This document shows positions 7,887-10,236 of a DNA stretch of 10,236 nt, piece by piece (the stretch's first letter is position 1; each line of letters starts with the position of its first letter). The position numbers and the translations under genes were made by a program. Location of the stretch: positions 1 through 10,236 of the forward strand of contig JAUXBK010000083.1 in assembly GCA_030619405.1 (NCBI GenBank), written 5' to 3'. The notes under the pieces are model-generated. The model was not told where the DNA came from. It ran no database searches and saw only the letters and a program-made list of their open reading frames with translations. This DNA comes from Sedimenticola sp. GTDB lineage: Bacteria > Pseudomonadota > Gammaproteobacteria > Chromatiales > Chromatiaceae.

Positions 7887-8225
7887 ATGACCGAATCAAC
7901 CGATCCTTCTGTACCCAATGAGGATACCGTCCTGACCGCCAATGCGCTCAAGGCGATGGCCCATCCTCTGCGTTGGAAGATTCTCTGCTCCCTTGGTGAT
8001 TCGGAGCTCTCGGTAGGGGAGATCGTAGAGCGGACTGGAACCTCCCAGAGCAACATATCGCAGCACCTGGAACAGCTGCGCAACAAGAATATCGTGGTCT
8101 CGCGCAAGGAGGCCAACCGGATCTACTACCGGATCCGCAACGGACAGCTGCTCACTCTTATCGGCACCATGCGCACCGTGCTCTGTCCCGCCAACCTCGA
8201 TGATCGTTACCCCAGGGACAACTGA
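7887..8225 (+). CDS. ArsR-family repressor, SqrR/BigR/HlyU-like dithiol sensor
   Basis: A 112-residue winged-helix dimeric repressor. N-terminal helices carry ALKAMAHPLRWKILCSL, the helix-turn-helix spans about 42-66 (SVGEIVERTGTSQSNISQHL), and the beta wing about 68-83 (IVVSRKEANRIYYRI). The only cysteines are C34 and C100. Their 66-residue spacing and their location in the second and the last helix match, as I recall, the pairs in SqrR (41/107), BigR (42/108) and HlyU (38/104), which form a tetrasulfide or disulfide bridge on exposure to persulfides or oxidants and release DNA. The metalloid motif ELCVCDL of true ArsR is absent (ELSVGEI). A strong AGGAG six bases before the ATG fixes the start. 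It sits 33 bp behind the REC-PAS gene and 1 bp before slyX. The ArsR fold is sure; the persulfide-sensing role is inferred. Confidence 0.92.
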   Translation: MTESTDPSVPNEDTVLTANALKAMAHPLRWKILCSLGDSELSVGEIVERTGTSQSNISQHLEQLRNKNIVVSRKEANRIYYRIRNGQLLTLIGTMRTVLCPANLDDRYPRDN

Positions 8226-8226
8226 A

Positions 8227-8433
8227 GTGGAGGCGGCTCTTATCGAACTGCAGAGCCGAATCGCATTTCAGGAAGAGAGTATCCAGGAACTGTCCTGCAC
8301 CGTCGTGCGGCAACAACGGGAGCTTGATCTTCTCAGAGAGGTGCTGGTTAAGCTGCAGCAGCAGGTTCGAACGTTGGAGCCGTCACCACTGATTGCAGGG
8401 GCATCCGAACCGGAGCTGCCGCCCCACTACTAA
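8227..8433 (+). CDS. slyX: SlyX family coiled-coil protein
   Basis: A 68-residue protein with the SlyX pattern: ELQSRIAFQEESIQEL, then VVRQQRELDLLRE, forming a heptad coiled coil (about 5-52), a variable linker, and the characteristic C-terminal PPHY. SlyX is widespread in proteobacteria, usually about 70 residues, and its biochemical role is unknown. I chose GTG at 8227 because AGGGA (8214-8218) lies 8 nt upstream, the GTG starts 1 nt after the repressor stop, and the resulting length fits the family. An in-frame ATG at 8200 inside the repressor gene would add nine residues but has no ribosome site. Tight packing implies translation coupled to the repressor. It is the last gene of the plus-strand cluster before the mobile debris. 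Confidence 0.88.
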   Translation: MEAALIELQSRIAFQEESIQELSCTVVRQQRELDLLREVLVKLQQQVRTLEPSPLIAGASEPELPPHY

Positions 8434-8450
8434 CCGCTGTTTCCAGAGCC

Positions 8451-8640
8451 GAAAAACCAGCCGCGGATTGACTCGGATAAAACGCGGATTGATCCATTGG
8501 AAGCAGCGTCCTGAGTCAAGTCTGCTTGACGACAACCTTCAGGTTTCCACCTACGACCGGCACCGGGAGCGTTCCGAGCGTACCATTGCCGGATAATCCT
8601 TATCCGTGTTTAATCCGCGACCATCCGCGACTGGTTTTTC
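8451..8640. repeat. Inverted-repeat element (MITE-like or structured RNA)
   Basis: Arms of about 45-50 bp at 8451-8495 and 8591-8640 are imperfect inverted repeats. The outer 10 bases GAAAAACCAG/CTGGTTTTTC match perfectly, followed by CGCGGAT motifs on both sides. Within the left arm CGCGGATTGA occurs twice (8462-8471, 8483-8492), 21 bp apart. The 95-bp centre contains a nested stem: CCTGA (8510-8514) with TCAGG (8539-8543), enclosing GTCAAG-TCTG-CTTGAC (8515-8530). The transcript could fold into one long hairpin with a structured head. No protein is encoded. It begins 17 bp after slyX and ends 10 bp before the transposase remnant, so it could be a non-autonomous mobile repeat, a REP-like element, or a structure that ends slyX transcription. 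Confidence 0.6.
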
Positions 8641-8649
8641 TCTTGGTTT

Positions 8650-8935
8650 TCAGAAGGGGGCGGTGAGTTCCCGGTGGAGCACACGCACGTTGTCCCGGCC
8701 GAACTGCCAGTCGATCTGCTGTTCCAACTGGTTGAAATAGCTCATCCGCGTCGCTCCAGTCCGGCGGTCCTCGAGGTGGATGGAGGGGTGGTGGCTCATG
8801 GGGTTCACCGATGTGATCCAGGGTCTGGTGGACGGAGGCGGTCTCGGTGATGAACGCGATGATACGCATCGTTGCCCCACAGACGGGGCAGGCGAGTGGA
8901 AATGTTGCATAGATGCAGGCGATGAGAAACGGCAG
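8650..8935 (-). pseudogene. C-terminal remnant of an IS91-like transposase
   Basis: On the minus strand an open stretch from 8935, directly after an in-frame TAA, reads PLACPVCGATMRIIAFITE and then LDHIGEP, followed by a proline-rich PPRGPPDW segment. A CPxCG motif, then MRIIAFI, then a proline-rich tail is what I recall from the C-termini of IS91-type (Y2, rolling-circle) transposases. Near position 8745 the better match moves to another frame (YFNQLEQQIDWQF), which ends with a stop at 8650-8652. This implies a frameshift near the proline-rich segment. The catalytic N-terminal part is absent: upstream there is only about 80 bp of noncoding DNA and then the unrelated DUF4926-like gene. It is therefore a dead fragment. 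The family is assigned from memory of the C-terminal pattern. Confidence 0.55.
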
Positions 8936-8962
8936 TTAGAAAATAAGAGGTCGCAGTAGGGA

Positions 8963-8978
8963 CGGAGGTTACCCTCCG
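8963..8978. other. Perfect 6-bp hairpin between transposase remnant and DUF4926-like gene
   Basis: CGGAGG-TTAC-CCTCCG forms a perfect 6-bp GC-rich stem with a four-base loop. It is about 40 bp downstream of the minus-strand DUF4926-like stop at 9020-9022, so it could help end that transcript, but no T-run follows on the minus strand. The rest of 8936-9019 holds two copies of CTATAG 12 bp apart (8995-9000, 9007-9012) and nothing coding. Confidence 0.22.
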
Positions 8979-9019
8979 CTCCAGCCGCAACCCCCTATAG
9001 ACTTACCTATAGCCTCCAG

Positions 9020-9250
9020 CTACGCCGCATGGAGAGGACGTACTGATAAGATGTCAGTATCTGCAACCGGACGAACATCTGAATTATTTATGGTTACCAC
9101 TGCTTGTGTACGACCGGAACCTGTTACAAATTCCACCTCTAGTCCATCTGGTTCGTACACTTCTACAACTGCTCCAACATCGCCGTTTTTAAGTCCCTGC
9201 CTCGGGAGGTCATTTTTCAAAACAACGGTATCTAGAACCTTTGCTTTCAC
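9020..9250 (-). CDS. DUF4926-like small protein
   Basis: A 76-residue protein reading VKAKVLDTVVLKNDLP, then GLKNGDVGAVVEVYEPDGLEVEFV, a typical DUF4926 pattern of short beta strands with the GDVGAVVEVY turn. I chose the GTG at 9250 because an AGGAG lies 7 nt upstream (plus-strand 9258-9262) and the GTG overlaps the TGA stop of the preceding minus-strand gene as GTGA. An upstream in-frame start at 9313 would add 21 unrelated residues and overlap the neighbour by 67 bases. DUF4926 proteins are of unknown function, are often encoded beside DUF6883-type genes, and are suspected partners or immunity proteins. Translational coupling here supports a working pair. The base composition is more A/T-rich than the left of the window, consistent with acquisition by transfer. 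Confidence 0.75.
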   Translation of the reverse strand: MKAKVLDTVVLKNDLPRQGLKNGDVGAVVEVYEPDGLEVEFVTGSGRTQAVVTINNSDVRPVADTDILSVRPLHAA

Positions 9251-9558
9251 CTTATATCTCCTGGATACGCTGTTATAAATCTCGGGAAATCTTCTCCATT
9301 TAATACAATCCAAGCCGTCACGATTTCTATCGTTGCATTTGATGGGGTGATTATCATCCCTCTCACCTCAAATTTCTCGCCGTACGCTGTCTTCTCCCTT
9401 CTTATTTTCGCTGCGTTTTTCAGCAAAGATCGGATATCTTGCTCCAATACGGACCAATTTTCACTCGTATAGCCCAATGTATGAAAAAACGCTGCCTTGA
9501 ACCTTCCAACAGGGTGGGAAGTAGACAGTAGATACTCATGAGTGCCGAGTTCGGCCAA
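9247..9558 (-). CDS. DUF6883-like protein, start uncertain, possibly 5'-truncated
   Basis: About 103 residues. Visible blocks are HEYLLSTSHPVGRFKAAFF, LGYTSENWSVLEQDI, YGEKFEVRGMI, and VTAWIVLNGEDFPRFITAYPG, in the order and spacing I know for DUF6883, a small domain found alone and at the C-terminus of polymorphic toxins. The N-terminal block usual in stand-alone members (a start followed by PNA and a short helix) is missing. Within this frame the only start candidate is a TTG at 9556-9558 with no ribosome site, and an amber stop lies nine codons upstream at 9583-9585. Either the gene lost its 5' end or it uses a rare start. Its stop overlaps the GTG of the DUF4926-like gene. Function unknown; a toxin-like role is only a guess from family context. 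Confidence 0.65.
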   Translation of the reverse strand: MAELGTHEYLLSTSHPVGRFKAAFFHTLGYTSENWSVLEQDIRSLLKNAAKIRREKTAYGEKFEVRGMIITPSNATIEIVTAWIVLNGEDFPRFITAYPGDIR

Positions 9559-9582
9559 TTCGAAGCCGCATGAATATGTAGA

Positions 9583-9738
9583 CTACACGCCTGGATTCGG
9601 TATGAAGCCACAGCCGCTATACTCGGAATTCGGCACAGCATTCCTCTGGCATCCACACAACAACAACCAAATCACAATTCCAGCCACACTGTGCAATATA
9701 CAGGGCAAAGGAGGGCTGCGGAACAGCTTCCGAACCAA
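9583..9738 (-). pseudogene. Lipoprotein-signal-like fragment in frame with the DUF6883-like gene
   Basis: In the same minus-strand frame as the DUF6883-like gene, upstream of the amber stop at 9583-9585, lies an open stretch of 51 codons that itself follows a TAG. It reads VRKLFRSPP, then HSVAGIVIWLLLCGCQRN: basic residues, a hydrophobic run and a lipobox-like LCGC, as in a lipoprotein signal peptide. There is no ATG or Shine-Dalgarno; the first possible start is a TTG at 9736-9738. It may be the broken 5' part of a secreted or lipid-anchored DUF6883-like protein, or a chance hydrophobic frame. No other gene is supported in 9559-9780. Confidence 0.2.
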
Positions 9739-9740
9739 CT

Positions 9741-9765
9741 AACTGCACACCAAAAACGTGCAGTT
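9741..9765. repeat. 8-bp hairpin beyond the transposase 3' end
   Basis: AACTGCAC (9741-9748) and GTGCAGTT (9758-9765) form a perfect 8-bp stem with a nine-base A-rich loop. It starts 15 bp beyond the transposase stop codon (9781-9783, minus strand). It could be part of the insertion-sequence end, a terminal hairpin, or a transcription stop for the transposase: read on the minus strand the loop carries TTTTT, but the T-run lies inside the loop rather than after the stem. The outer boundary of the element cannot be fixed from one end. Confidence 0.4.
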
Positions 9766-9780
9766 CAGTGATACTCCGAC

Positions 9781-10236
9781 CTATGCAGCAGCCCTGAACA
9801 CGTCTGACCGGTCAGGATCCTGCCTTTCGACGATGAATTTCGCCAAGATATGGTCCCGGGTCCTATCCAGGAGAAATTCAGGCAGGCAGTGACGCAGGGC
9901 TGTGGTGACCACCAGTTCGGACGGCACAAGTCCGGGTCGGATGGTCCGCAACCAGGAGCCAAATGAACGCCAGACCTGCTCCGAGTAGCAAGCCGCCAGA
10001 TACTGGGTCAGCCCTTGGGCGACAATCCCGGCCTGCACAAAGACATGGTAGGCGTGCAGTTTCCGCTTCACCGCCTTGCGATAGGCTGCAGTCTCCCGGT
10101 GCAGGTATTGGCTGCCGTTGCGCCGCTTCAGTGGCTTCATCAACTTCATCCAAAAGTGGTAGTAGAATGCGCCAAAGACATGCACCGCCTGCTTGAAGGC
10201 GAACTCGATCTTGAAGCGCAATCCAACGATGCGGAT
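9781..10236 (-). CDS. DDE transposase, C-terminal part, runs off the window
   Basis: The last 151 residues of an insertion-sequence transposase; the frame stays open to the window end, so the start lies beyond 10236. The fragment opens with IRIVGLRFKIEFAFKQ, which looks like the helix carrying the last acidic residue of the DDE triad (E at fragment position 11), as in IS4-type transposases with their R-x3-E pattern. It continues with YYHFWMKLMKPLKRRNG, HAYHVFVQAGIVAQGL, WLRTIRPGLVPSELVV and a C-terminal tail. The aromatic YHFW block and the conserved SWLR helix are familiar from IS4-like or unclassified DDE transposases. No frameshift is visible in this part. The 3' end is followed by a hairpin that may mark the element's terminus. 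The transposase call is firm; the exact IS family is not. Confidence 0.82.
   Translation of the reverse strand: MRIVGLRFKIEFAFKQAVHVFGAFYYHFWMKLMKPLKRRNGSQYLHRETAAYRKAVKRKLHAYHVFVQAGIVAQGLTQYLAACYSEQVWRSFGSWLRTIRPGLVPSELVVTTALRHCLPEFLLDRTRDHILAKFIVERQDPDRSDVFRAAA

Noticed and set aside
8393..8596. 67-codon plus-strand frame after slyX
   Set aside because: It overlaps the slyX 3' end and runs through the inverted-repeat element; no ribosome site or protein pattern.
8451..8640. CRISPR-like array from the repeated CGCGGAT motif
   Set aside because: There are only a few short degenerate copies, arranged as inverted arms, with no regular spacers or cas genes nearby.
9542..9636. Imperfect inverted repeat GTGCCGAGTTCGG (9542-9554) and CGGAATTCGGCAC (9624-9636)
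   Set aside because: Only 11 of 13 bases match across a 69-bp gap with no supporting structure; likely chance.
9542..9742. 66-codon plus-strand frame opposite the region upstream of the DUF6883-like gene
   Set aside because: GTG start without a ribosome site, no family pattern, and it overlaps the minus-strand gene's 5' end.

Overview
The window looks like chromosomal DNA of a gammaproteobacterium. The evidence is a full-length E. coli-type MetH, a SlyX family gene, GC-rich codon use in the left three quarters, and an ArsR-type repressor carrying the cysteine pair of the proteobacterial persulfide/redox sensors SqrR, BigR and HlyU. That repressor hints at a sulfur-metabolising species, but the genus cannot be read from the sequence.

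Layout. 1-165: leader of metH with a perfect TATAAT -10 element and a small palindrome. 166-3855: metH (+), cobalamin-dependent methionine synthase, apparently intact. 3856-4072: intergenic region with direct and inverted repeats on a 21-bp period and a good sigma70-type promoter. 4073-8433: a compact plus-strand cluster made of a peroxiredoxin (Bcp/PrxQ), a possible 18-residue leader ORF overlapping the next start, a membrane hybrid histidine kinase, a REC-PAS response regulator overlapping it by 4 nt, an ArsR/SqrR-like repressor and slyX. From the kinase on, spacing is overlapping or very short, which suggests one transcript.

8434-10236 differs: an inverted-repeat element of about 190 bp, a frameshifted C-terminal remnant that looks like an IS91-type transposase, a minus-strand pair resembling DUF6883 and DUF4926 with a GTGA stop/start overlap, a hairpin, and the 3' part of a DDE transposase that runs off the window. 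The DUF pair is more A/T-rich than the left side. This is a small accessory island full of mobile-element debris next to conserved genes.

How the genes may work together (inference): the peroxiredoxin, the membrane sensor kinase, the PAS-containing receiver and the dithiol repressor could form one redox or reactive-sulfur response unit. The kinase would sense a periplasmic cue through a Cache-like domain. The REC-PAS protein has no DNA-binding or enzymatic output, so it would have to act through a partner. The repressor is the only DNA-binding protein encoded in the cluster. MetH stands apart, with its own promoter.
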